Assembly (NCBI RefSeq): GCF_030253575.1
Contig: NC_080558.1
Coordinates: 2,986,001-3,050,000, forward strand
DNA: 64,000 nt
Direction of reading: 5' to 3'
From: Rhododendron vialii
Taxonomy: Eukaryota > Streptophyta > Magnoliopsida > Ericales > Ericaceae
Shown here: positions 21,371 to 36,800 of the stretch, in pieces
Numbering within the stretch: the first letter of the stretch is position 1
Layout: each line of letters begins with the position of its first letter
Position numbers and translations under genes: made by a program
The notes under the pieces: model-generated
What the model saw: the letters and a program-made list of their open reading frames with translations, nothing else
What the model was told of the DNA's origin: nothing
Database searches by the model: none

Positions 21371-21809
21371 ACTCTCACCGCACCAATCACTGCGCATGCC
21401 AGACAGTGCCGTTGTGGCAGAAGTTGGTCTTGTTTGGTGTAGACTCATTTCAGGTCTCAAAAAAAAATAATTCAAATTGTAAATTATTTTTTAAATATTA
21501 TTTTGTGGATTTTTACCAAAAAAAAATCTCAATCCGATATCAGTAAGGTGCTCGTAAAATCATCAATCATCATGCTCATTTATTGTGCACCAAACATGGA
21601 CCAACTTGTGCCACAACGGCACCATTTTGTATGAGCAGTGAATTGGTGCAGCGGGGTAGACTTTTTTATTGTAGCAAGAGCATTTAATTAATAGTAGTAA
21701 TTGTTCTATCATTTTATTGGATGGTAGGGTAATCTTGCACGCACCTTAATTAATTTTGAGGCCTTGAAGCTAACGCCCCAAAGTTTTGGGATATTTGGCC
21801 CATATAAAT
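21371..21809. other. Gene-free stretch
   Basis: No gene or repeat was recognised. Confidence 0.4.
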
Positions 21810-21958
21810 TCAACAATCATTCTATAACCACAAACACTTACACAAACTCGTTCACATTCACATTAGGGCTTACACACATTACACCTCCAGCGTGTGTGGA
21901 CCCCACCAAAAGATATGAAGGTGTGTGTAAGTGTTTGTGGTTGTATAATTATTGTAAA
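21810..21958. mobile_element. Hairpin MITE-like inverted repeat
   Basis: TATAACCACAAACACTTACA near 21822 is mirrored by TGTAAGTGTTTGTGGTTGTA near 21926. The loop is about 85 bp. Confidence 0.6.
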
Positions 21959-24033
21959 TTCAAACATATAACCTCATGGAGAACAAACACTTATTAATAT
22001 GGTCAAACTCCTTCGAGTTCGCATTTAATAATTGTTCCAAGACACGAGATAATTATCATAATCAGAGTTGTCAAAAACATACATTAGACGATATGTATTC
22101 CACCATGTATCATCTTTGTATAGAAATCCTATGATGCAATCGCGTATTTTACGATTTATACGAGTATTCTAATTCTGTACATATCCTACGATTACTTATT
22201 CGGAAAAAGTCGGACTTTATTTCAAGAAGCGGAATCCCAAATACATTAATTTAAACTGTTTGATTTAATCATGGCATCTTTCAAACCATTTGATGAAAAC
22301 TCAACCTCAATGTAAGGCTTGTATAAAAGAAAGAATTATACTTCGATTGTGTTTTGTCTGACATTTCTTTTCCTAACAAAGGAAACATAAAGCCTTAATG
22401 TAATAGACCTCAATTGAGTGATTTAAAATTGTGCATCTTAATTTTTTTTTTTTTAAAAGGTAAGCATAGTTTGTTGGTATTATTAGGTGTATCTACTTTT
22501 TAATTGTATATTAATTATGACTAAAGCATAAACTAAATTTAGTATTTTGAAAAAACTCCAATGGACAAAACCCAAATATGATAGATATTATTATCGAAAA
22601 AGATATAAATGTTTCATTTTTAGAAGCTCTAGAATATCGTTGTGAAATATCTAGAGTTTTTTTTTTATTTAAGAATTAGTTACATGTGTAATTTTAAAAT
22701 TACCTCAAAAGTTATGTTGTATGAAAATATCTTTGTACTATCATGGTCAGGTCCAAAACAGAAATTAGCATCGTGACTGAGACGAGCATTGTCCCCGGAA
22801 CACAGAAAAATCTGTCACTATGGGCAAGTTCAGTTCATCTGCCTACTTTATCCCACCATATTCTTTAGGATGTTATAGTTGATGACGGTCTGCTTGGGAG
22901 CCAGATTGTGCATTGTGCATTGTGATTGTGCATTTTTGATTGTGCATTTTTTCTACTTTTTTCGTAAGGGAGCTGAATTGTGAGAATAAATTTCCTCACA
23001 ATGCATTATGAAAACTACACTTTAGAGGCACAATCTGAGAATTGGCCCTTGAGGAATTTTCTTCATTCTCATTTTAGATTATCTTTCTAAACTCCTAATC
23101 TAGTTCGAGTATTATCCTTAAAATACCCGTTCATAATCTATTTTGAGCATTATCCTCATAAATACTACTCTGTTGCAAAATCTATTCTGTACATAACTTT
23201 CAAACACTATATCAGATTCATAATATGTTATATAGCCACAATCCATAATCTATTAACTTACAATCCAAAATAAAAAATGTAAAAATAATTAGGCTCGCAA
23301 ACGGACCTGAGTACATTCGAAGCGCAAGATTTATAATCCAAGAAGAGTCTATGTTTGCAAAAGAGATAAATTTGATCCGATATAGATAAGCCCGCAACCA
23401 GGCTGTATTTTGAAATGCAAACTATATTTATTGTGCATCGAATGAAATACAACTTGTTCATCTATTTGGTATCTGATAAAAACCATGTTTTCCTTTGTAA
23501 GTTGCGAGATCAACATTAGATGATGGTTTAAGACAAACGTTATCAGATTGCTACTAAGAACCAATCAATCTTATATGCCCGTGGAACTGCGTTATTACAA
23601 GCTTACATTGTAAACGGAAACTCTAAGGAAACCGACCATGGCCACCAAACAGAAACTCCAAGGAAACCGACCATGGCCATTGGTGGCCGTACGTAGCAAC
23701 TTCCCATTGTAAATGTAATGAACTGTTGATGTATGTCTTACAAATTTTGAGAATGCTTTGATTTTGGATAAATCTGATATCTTATCGGAAAACAAACATA
23801 AACCATATAATCGAAATCCACCAAATAAGAAGGTAACACGAAATATATCGCTTTAAAAGTCAAAATTCTATACATATAAAACCCTCAGATATAAGCAGCA
23901 TTTGTTCGTTCCTCAGTACACATAGCATCTGAGGTAGATAAAATACACACATACACAAGCAATTGATTTCTGTCAGTTATTAAGAGAGAGACTCTTCCAC
24001 CAGCATTCACAAGTACTACTTATAAACTGGAGT
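21959..24033. other. Distal ELIP unit C and AKR 3' flank
   Basis: Blocks at about 22020-22060, 22785-22880 and 23350-23590 match distal units A and B, separated by unmatched sequence. 23616-23688 is a two-copy tandem repeat of about 36 bp containing AAGGAAACCGACCATGGCC. 23800-24033 should contain the 3' UTR of the aldo/keto reductase. No other gene is supported. Confidence 0.5.
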
Positions 24034-27795
<3,762 letters not shown>

Positions 27796-29013
27796 TACTC
27801 CTCCACAAGAAACCTGCAGATCTTAGGTCGAAGAGAAGTTCCCTGCGAAAAAGGAAATGGAAAGCAAGAGTACCTCTTAATTTATTAATGGCACAGGCAA
27901 CCTGCCCTCCAAAAAAAATTTACTTTAGGTTTCAGGTGCTATTAATTAAAATCATCAGGTTTAAAAAGTACTTTCAACATGATACTGATTTGATCAACAT
28001 CAAATAAACTAGTAGGAGTAATAGCAGCTACACCTTGAAGCTCACACCTGCTTGATCTGACGTGCAGTAGGTAAGATGGTACGAGGTCTATCTTCACATT
28101 GCCAGCCAAACATGTAATCCTTAAGCTGTTGACTTTTGGCTTGTAGTGAAGACTGAAGAGGGAGTTCCAAACCCTCCTTTGGGTTTGTTAAAGTTGATTT
28201 TTTTTTCTTAAAAGTGGGTAAAAGTATTTTTTTTTTACTTTTTTAATTCGTCTTGTCGATACGAATCTATAATATAAAAAAGTTTGGTGCAAAATTAACA
28301 AACCAAAAAAAATTTGAATAAAACAAAACGTGAACTTTTTCTAAAAGTAAAAAAGCGTTATTAGTAGAACATCCACTAATTACTTACTCCTATTTTTTAA
28401 ATGAATACTTATTTTTTGAATTATTAAAAGTTATGTATTATGAGAGAATGTATGTCTTATAAAACGTGAAATAAGTATTTAAAAAATAAGAATCTTAACC
28501 GAACGAATCTTTATTCTAGACTGCTTCCCGAGAAGCACGCGAGATTTGCCAAGAAAAAACAAAGGTTCTTAAATAATACTCCTACTCTCCTTCCCAAACA
28601 GAGCTATGGATAAGCCTAAGTCTAGGAGATGGTTCTAGAAATTTTCTAAATTGCTCTATGAAACTCTAGATTATTTGGAAAAACCTCAATGTGTTGGTGG
28701 GAAGCATGTCACGTATTTGTCAAAACACTTGGGTCGTGACATGAGCCTCGAGCTGCAAACGAACAACTCACTCCATTTGTAGCCATGCTCGGAATATTGA
28801 TGGAAGAGGGGCAAAGTGTCAAGCGTTTTAATTGAATGGGAGCAAGCTATCAAGAGTCACATACTTCAGGGGTGATGGTGTATTAAACCACCACATGAAC
28901 ATTTGTACATCACACGGCGTCGTCTCCTCAAATGGAGTTTGCCAATCAGAGAAAGTGAATTCAGAGATCAAGAACCATCAAGAAAGGGTTTTGGAAGAGA
29001 AGAAGACGGGAAA
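27796..29013. promoter_or_regulatory. Shared divergent upstream region of AKR and p24 genes
   Basis: The two genes face away from each other across 1.2 kb. It is AT-rich with homopolymer tracts. I see no clear MITE or conserved element. It must contain both promoters. Confidence 0.45.
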
Positions 29014-29248
29014 ATGGAGAGAGGAGAGAGAATGAGGAGAGAGAAGAAAGCGGTGGCGGCGACGGCGCTGGCAGGGCTTCTTCTGCTCAGCTTGGTGAGC
29101 GACGTCTCGGCCCTTTCCGTGACCGTAAACGACGTCGAGTGCGTGTACGAGTACGTCCTCTACGAAGACGACACCGTCTCCGGTAACTTCGTCGTCGTCG
29201 ATCACGATATCTTCTGGAACTCCGACCACCCGGGCATCGATTTCATCG

Positions 29249-29330
<82 letters not shown>

Positions 29331-32300
29331 GCACATTTATATACTACTAGAGGCCTGAGGCAAACGCGATACGTGTGCAAATCGTGTTATGAAGAAGGGG
29401 GAAAAGTGAAAATCTTGAATTGAGATTAATTCGTTATGAAATCTGAGATGTGAAAGAAAAGAGGGGAGAGGAAGATTAGGGTTACAGTTATTCTTTTCTC
29501 CGATTGGCAAATTCTTTGAGCAGATTAGGAAATTAAAAGTGTGAGCCGGCTTCATAACAGCCCTTCAAACCAATAAGGTATTTCCTTTACAGTACTCCCT
29601 CCGTCCCAAAAATATTTGCCTGGTCTGCAAAACGATGACTTAGAAGAGTTTCAAACTTTCTTCACAAATTAAAAGAACTAATTGTTTTCTATGAGTAGTA
29701 TGTTGTTGAATTTTTCTAGCAAAAGTTGTATTATTTTTAAGACCCCGTTTTGTGGACTAGACAAACAGTTTAGAATGAAGGGAGTAGTAAATTATGATAG
29801 TAATAGAGGATATATATGTATGTATATAAATGTGTTTGTTGTTTCGATTTTCTTGTTGATTGGTTGAATTTCTTGCTGGATTTGGAATGTGAATTCTCAG
29901 GATTGTTAGGGTTTATGGACTAGGTCATTTGATTTTAGGTTCGAGTAATTGGAGAGAGTCTATTGATGGGGATTAACCAAAGAAACCAGATGAAGCCTTT
30001 TGTCCCAAGCAATTGGGGTTTGCAACATTATTTTTTTTGCCTCCTTTTTAAACCTATTTGATGGGGATTGATGGGGTCTTATGATAGGAAGACATGAATC
30101 TCGGTCGTGGAGTTGATGGATTAAAGGTGATATAAGTTGCTACTTTGGTGGGTTGATAGTTCAAGACTTTATTATATGCGTATGGCTAGGATAGAGATAG
30201 TTCAGTATATTATTTTTGTTAGGTTTGTAATGCAGGATAGGACATGCATGAAGGACATCTGTTTATGTGGGGATTTGCTCTTATATGTTGATATATATTG
30301 TTTAATTATAATGGTGTTTTGAAGCTTTGTATATTACCTTTGAGCCTTTTTGGGCATGCCATTTCCTGCTCAAGCTCCTAACGGACCTAACCTGTTATCA
30401 ACCACCGCTTGCCTTTATTATTATTATTTTTCCACTTTATTGTGTGTGTGTACCAACGAGGAGCCCCTTTAGGCCCTGTTTGATTGGGGGGACTAAGGGT
30501 GGGATTGGACTATTAATCCCCTCACCTCTCCTAATCCCATGTTTGTATTGTTTTTAGTCCCGGGACTATTAGTCCCGGACTAGTTATCTTTCAAGGTTGG
30601 GACAAAATAATCTTGGGGGGTGGGGGGGGGGGGTGTGGGGGGTGTTGTGGGACTATTAGTCCTGGGATTAAGGGGAGCTCCTGACTAGAGATTAGATTAC
30701 CAATATGCCCCTAGATAGCTTAGGAATTACACATTTGGCTATTCTATGTAATTAAAAAATTAATTTTGTTATACTTCTAGTTGAAAAAAATACTTTTTTC
30801 TATCAACCTTACAAAAAAAAAAAAAAAATTATGTTACATTTTATCTCAAAGTAAAACCCTAGCTCATTGTGAGGAGCTCCTTTTTTTTTTTTTCTAGGCA
30901 AAACAATCATTGGAGAGCCAAAGAAATTAAGAAATAGTAAGCATTTCAAAAAATTTAAATTTCTTGTTTTCTTTTCTTTTTATTTTGGATTATGGGTTGG
31001 AACTTGGAGTCCAGCATCATACCTGAAGGAAAAAAAACCCCACCCACTTTAATTCCTTTCAATCCCCACACCTCTCTCTCTCTCTCTCTCTCTCAATCAA
31101 TCAATAAAAAGAACAAAACTGGTCTTGATTCTCCTAAATAGTCAATTGAAAATCAAGTTTTTTTTTCCGGATCAAATTAATTGAGGTGGTTGTAAAGAGT
31201 AGTCGCGGTGAAATGAACAATCACATCTTATCATCCGGAATCACTTTCTCTCATATGAACAATACCATAAGCTTACGAGAAACAACACCGAGAGTAAATC
31301 AGGGGTTGGGTTAAGGCCTACTGTTTTTGGAATCAGTAAATTTATTTAGTCCCTGGTTTCGTGCAGGTGACATCTCCAGCAGGTAATGAGGTGCACACTT
31401 TGAAGGGAACACCTGGGGACAAGTTTGAGTTCAAGGCTCCAAGAAGTGGAATGTATAAATTCTGTTTTCATAACCCTCACTCAACACCAGAGACAGTTGC
31501 TTTCCACATACATATTGGCCACATTCCCAATGAACATAACCTCGCGAAAGATGGTTTGTCTAGTTCTCTTTTATTTAATTATGAGTTTGCATGTACATTT
31601 CATGAATAACATCCATTTTTTCGTTCTTTGTTTTAATCTGGCGGTTTTTTGCAGAGCATTTGGACCCTATTAATGTTAAGATAGCAGAGTTGAGGGAGGC
31701 ATTGGAATCTGTTACGGCAGAGCAACAGTACTTGAAAGCACGTGATGCTCGCCATCGTCGTAGTAAGCTGTTCTTTCTCTTGATATATTTGTGTGCTTAA
31801 ATTGATGCGGTCATCAAAATTGCGGTGGTCTTGATGTACATGGTTTTGCAATGTCAAATGGTCTTGATGTACATGGTTTTGCAAAGTCAAACAAAACTTG
31901 TGTAGAATCTAGAAGATGTGATATTGTTAATCCTGGATTGTCTCTGTACAGCAGAGATTCTACCTCTGCAGCATACTTCCCTGACTGCATGTTTCTGTAC
32001 GAAAATCGTTTTAATATGAAGAAAATTGCAAGGAAGAGCAGCACCTACTTTCACTTACACATGGGGAAATTAGTATTTACGGTTTTTGCATCGTTTTATC
32101 TGATGATGGAGATGGAGTTTGATGTTATGCGGGACAAACCAAATTTTCTGTCCCAAAAATTGTAGTAGTTCTGTTTCATTTTACTCCACCACGGGTGAAA
32201 CATTGGTTTGACTGCGCATGTTGACTGGAGAATGGTATGCTTTGACTGCCATATTTCCCTTTCTATGCAAGGACTGCAATACTAATGTAGTTGATGGGAT

Positions 32301-32733
32301 GAACAGCTTATATTCAGAGAAAGAAAACTGTTTCCAGGCCATTTGCTGTTAAAATAAGTACCTATGTACATTAGTACATAGGTATACAGGGAGAGCAAAT
32401 TCGATGATTATGATTTGAATTTATATCCTATATCAAGGTATATTGGTCAAAGATAATGCTGTAAACTCAACTTCAATACTTCATGATAACTACGAAGTCG
32501 TCTCCACTAGAAGACTTATGTTTGCAATTTAATGATTTCATTATGGGCTATTCCACCGAATAGCCTGGTACTGATTCACCATCTTTGTTTCTGCTGCAGC
32601 TAATGATAGTACGAGGAAACGGGTTCTATTTTACACATTTGGAGAATACCTTTTGCTGGCTTGTTTGAGTGTCCTTCAAGTCCTATACATACGGCAGCTG
32701 TTCAGTAAGTCGGTTGGTTACAACAGGGTTTGA
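29014..32733 (+). CDS. p24 beta-type transmembrane emp24 (GOLD domain) cargo receptor
   Basis: Four exons, 29014-29247, 31367-31553, 31655-31762 and 32600-32733, give 220 aa. A second in-frame ATG at 29032 would give 214 aa, the length I recall for the Arabidopsis p24 beta-3 protein, and may be the true start. A signal peptide (AVAATALAGLLLLSLVSDVSA) is followed by the GOLD domain with paired Cys (VNDVECVYEYVLYEDD; MYKFCFHNPHSTPE). A coiled coil (LDPINVKIAELREALE...) and one membrane helix near the end precede a short cytosolic tail RQLFSKSVGYNRV. p24 proteins cycle between ER and Golgi in COPI/COPII vesicles and select cargo. Ubiquitous expression is expected from the family. Intron 1 is 2.1 kb and full of repeats. 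Confidence 0.92.
29252..29331. repeat. (TC)n(AC)n microsatellite at the p24 intron 1 donor
   Basis: About 33 TC units begin only five bases after the exon end, then about six AC units. The polypyrimidine run right after a 5' splice site could affect donor choice. Confidence 0.9.
29595..29784. mobile_element. Stowaway MITE in p24 intron 1
   Basis: CTCCCTCCGTCCCAAAA at the left, TTTAGAATGAAGGGAG at the right, TA on both sides (29593-29594, 29785-29786). Confidence 0.8.
30473..30690. mobile_element. Possible MITE remnant with G-rich core
   Basis: Starts AGGCCCTGTTTGATTGGGG and contains repeated GGGACTATTAGTCC palindromes, a common layout of small plant DNA elements. 30615-30650 is almost pure G. 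Ends are not firmly defined. Confidence 0.35.
31073..31095. repeat. (CT)n microsatellite in p24 intron 1
   Basis: About 11 CT repeats. Confidence 0.85.
31828..31892 (+). repeat. Two-copy tandem repeat of 33 bp in p24 intron 3
   Basis: GTCTTGATGTACATGGTTTT is repeated with one or two differences in the unit; copies at about 31828-31860 and 31861-31892. Confidence 0.85.
32359..32384. repeat. Perfect 11-bp-stem palindrome in p24 intron 3
   Basis: TACCTATGTAC, a 4-base loop, then GTACATAGGTA. Function unknown. Confidence 0.8.
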
Positions 32734-33824
32734 GGCATCTGGGTTTGTATTTGGAGTCTAACAGATGCGATTACAGCAAACATGTTTTTTTTTTAATTAG
32801 CAACCCATGTGCGGGATCATAGTTGTTTATTCGGGATATAACTTCTCCGGGATAGTGTTTTTCTTTACCTTATTTGCTGATTTCAATCATGTCAAAAGTG
32901 ACATTTTAAGTGCGGGGATTCAATATATTTGCAGTAGTTGGAATTCACATCATCTCATTCATTCTTTCGCTTTGTTTCTTGGATAAGCAGCGTATCTCTC
33001 CATCTTGAGATACTCGGTACTTCGAAAGAAAATCTAAAGCGATGGAAAACTTGTGACTTGATTTTATGTTAGGATTATGAACATTGGAGAGATTATGAAA
33101 AGACTGGGAACCACAATGCGTTTGAAGCTTCTGACACTTTATGGATGAGCCGGACACCGAGTCGTAGAGGAGTATGGTCCAACTTAAACTAACGAATTCC
33201 AAAATTATTGAACCTCGACTCGTTTATCAGTCTAACTAATGTATCTAATGAATTTTGATCAAATACCAAGACTAGGCTCGAAAAAGTTGATCTCGGCGGA
33301 GAATTTGAGAAACTCAATTTTCTCAAAATGGTTTCGAGCTTGTTCAAATTTCATAACAAGCCCATATCCAATGAGTAGTTAACTCCAAATGGCTTTGAGC
33401 TTGTTCGGATTTCATAACAAGCCTGTCTCCAATGAGTTGTTAACGACGGTATTGAATTATGTTTATGAATTCAGAAAATGAGTGGCAAACTGGTATTTGA
33501 GAGTTCTTTTGAACAGATGATGAATCAGTGTGCTGATAGGCTCATGTATGCGTACGTTATTATCTATTGTCGTAGCTTAATCATGCACTTACCACCGTGT
33601 TGAAATTGCCCAAATATCTTCATTCAATATACTGCTGCTAAGGTTAAACCAACATAAGGCTAAAAACAATTACCAAATGTACTGGCTTGCATGTATTGAA
33701 CTGAACAACTTTAAGCTAAACTCGACGTAGGCAGCACCAAGAAAAATATCTGAAAACTCAGTCGACAGCAGGAATTGGGAGAAAGAAAGTAATAAAAGAC
33801 AAAAGTAATTCCACCAATTAACCT
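32734..33824. other. Convergent intergenic region between p24 and DMC1
   Basis: The two genes end toward each other. The region should hold both 3' UTRs. A local two-copy repeat (TTTCGAGCTTGTTCAAATTTC at about 33330 and a relative at 33390) is present. No gene. Confidence 0.5.
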
Positions 33825-36800
33825 TCAGTCCTTCGCATCCGCTATTCCTCCTGCTGTTATCTGAAAGATGTGCTTTTTGTCAAGAACTTCGGGCCAACAA
33901 AGCAATCTTGGTACTCGAAATTGAGATGTTGAATATTTGAATGCAAAGTGAGATTTGAGCAATTTAGGTAATCACAATAAGAGCTAAACGTAAATAAGAA
34001 GTGAGATAACTGGGGAAGGATATTGCTTCAGCTTCTGGCAAATTTGGGGCGTCGAATACCTTGCAAACACGCTGTTCCCCTTTGCCCTTTCTAAACATCA
34101 ACCTTATTGTTGCTGCATGGGCAAGCACATGCCCTCCTGCTGGCTTCTTCGGATCTGATATGAACATCCCACCGCCTGGATCAGCAATAACTGCATCCAC
34201 ATATTCCCATTGATTAACAATAACGTTGCAGAAGTCCATTTTTGTTGTCAAAGTATTTTGTGCAGTGAAAGAATAGAACGGTGGGAATGGCTTAGTAACT
34301 AACTCAGAATCAGAAAATTACAAATGTGTTTCTCATGACATGCTTTCAGATTGAGGTTTTACCTTGGTTAGTCATGTAGACAGCAACATTGAACTCTTCG
34401 GCTATCTTTGTTAGCCGAGAAAGCATCTGAGCCAGCTTTTGCTGCAAATAGGAAAACCCTTCGGTCATTTAGAGAATTCACACTTAAAGGAAAAAGGTTA
34501 GGAAGTAGGTATCTTGGTTTCCAACAACAATTTCAGCATCAACAGAAGATGGTTCAACTTCTATACTATAAATTGAGCAACTACAACTAAATTACTAGCA
34601 TCCACTACAATAAGTTCTGAAATTCTTATTTTAAGCTTAAACGTCTTTTGTAGGCTGTGCAAGGTGTTTAATAGAAGATATGTACATTCGTAAGTGCTGA
34701 AATTCAGGTAAAGAGATGGACCATGAGCTTAATTGCTGAAAATCGGTTTTGAAGTTGGAATGATGTCATTAGTTGCTAACTTATGGATCAGTAACAGACA
34801 GTAAGTATATCGCAGTAGATATCACAACACACTTGAGACTCGAGTAAACCTGTCGTTCTGCGAGTTCTCCTCTTCCGGTGAAATCCACACGAAAAAGAGC
34901 AATTACAGAATCCACAATCTGGATGTTCAATTTATTATCACATCAGTATGCTGAATAGCATTATAAGTAATGGCATCATAGGGCTATTTATGTTAGTAAT
35001 CTCTCACCAGAAGTCTGAAAGGTTCCTCGGACATTTTGGCAGCCAGACCAAGAAGCAGGTTGTACTGATGCTCATATGTGTATGCACGTGCGTAAATGAT
35101 CTGTCCCATTAATACAAACTAGGCATATTTAGTTCTGGTTTTCACTTATTATAATCCTAATTCATTACGCTGGAAAGGAAAATTTGAGGCTTACATTATC
35201 AAGGACAGCTCCCGCATCCATGCCAAACCTTTCAGCTATTGGAACTATCCGATCAGGCCGGCTGCAGAGCGAATGTAGTTAAGGAGAAACACAGATTTGG
35301 TAGAGAGAGATTCTCTTGAAGGAGAGCTATTGAATGCCAATTCTTGTGCTTATGTTATAATGGACCACTACAAAAACTGCAGGTTATCAGAAAGGATACA
35401 AAGTTCCTTCAGTATCAATGTATGCGACCTTTCCATTTCCTCCTTTCATGCTTGTGGGAAGCTACAAAAGTAAAGGAAACCAGATAAACTACTTTCAAGA
35501 GTTAACTGAAAGCCCAAACACCAGAGACAGTAATTGTAAATGGCACGGAACCAGTACATCATGCTTCTTATTAACATATAGGTGGTGGGGAAAGGATAAC
35601 TGATCTTCTAAATTACCAACTCATTCTCGAGTTTTGTCTTTGGACACCCAAACAGGAGACAAAAAGCGACCATAGTGCCATTTTTGGCAATGTCGTTCCA
35701 TTGGTGTCAAGACTTTCTAGGCACTAAATTCATTTGAGCAGTTATATCACAACCGTTATGTCCAAAATGGCTTTGCAAAACCTTGAGCCAAATTAGGCAC
35801 ACCAAAATTCCATTTTACTTTTGATATTTAGATAAACCGTTGATATGTCAAAGCCAAACCTCAGGCCAAAGGAGAGTTTTGGCATGAGAAATGGTTAACT
35901 AGGAGACGCTCTATCCATAAAGATACCAACAAGTCAAAAACTAACAAAAGTAATACTAGATGCTTGAAGACAAAGATGAGCTAATCTCTCTCTATTCTAT
36001 TCTAACATAAGCCCAACTAACACAGCCAATTCAAAGATGGGTCAACTCAATGTTTTGGCAGAATCCAAACCTAAGCCCAACTACGAAGCCAATTCTAAAG
36101 AGACAAATTCCAGAATCGAACCTGTGTAGAAACGCAGAGAGTATGTGCTAGCTGTGTCTTTCCAGATCTGAAGTAAGAACACCGAAAACCATTAGTTCAC
36201 AAACTAAAAATGAAGAAATAGGAAAAAGTTACTTCAAAACTATGTAGTGGTGGTTGTGATTACAAACACAAAAGACATTCAAATAGAGATTGCATGGCTC
36301 TCACCGAAACTCCCCAAAAGCCTCTGTAATCGCACTAGTTTCGATCCCGCCTTTGCATATCAACAAGATACAAGATGGAGAAAACAAACTTTGTCAATTA
36401 CAGCATTGAAACTGAACTTTTAGTCCATCATAATCAAAGAGAGAATAGGAATTTACCACCCAAGAGTTCATCAAGGGCCTGGCTTCCACTTGTGATGCGA
36501 ACCACCGCCTTTCTCTGTTTATTACACAAGCAATAACTCAGTTAACCATGAATCTACAACTGAACCAAACAACTCTAGAAATCAGCTAAGATGTGCATAG
36601 AGAAATTCCACATTCACGCCAAAAGTTTAAAAAACGTAGCCAAAAAACTTGTAGGAGGAGCTTGCTCACATGCGCTCTCACTGTATTCAGAAAAAATTTC
36701 CTCCAAAAAAGTTTGAAAAACTGAGCCAAACAATAGGTAGAAGTTTCGTAACAATGTGTCGTTATTTATACACTCATCCGCCCAGGGCCGGCTCTGAGAT

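Noticed and set aside
33825-33860. GT-AG reading of the last DMC1 intron with exon start ATAACAGCAGG after TTTCAG
   Set aside because: No upstream GT donor joins it in frame without losing the conserved FQ residues, whereas the AT-AC reading restores EAEAIFQIT exactly.
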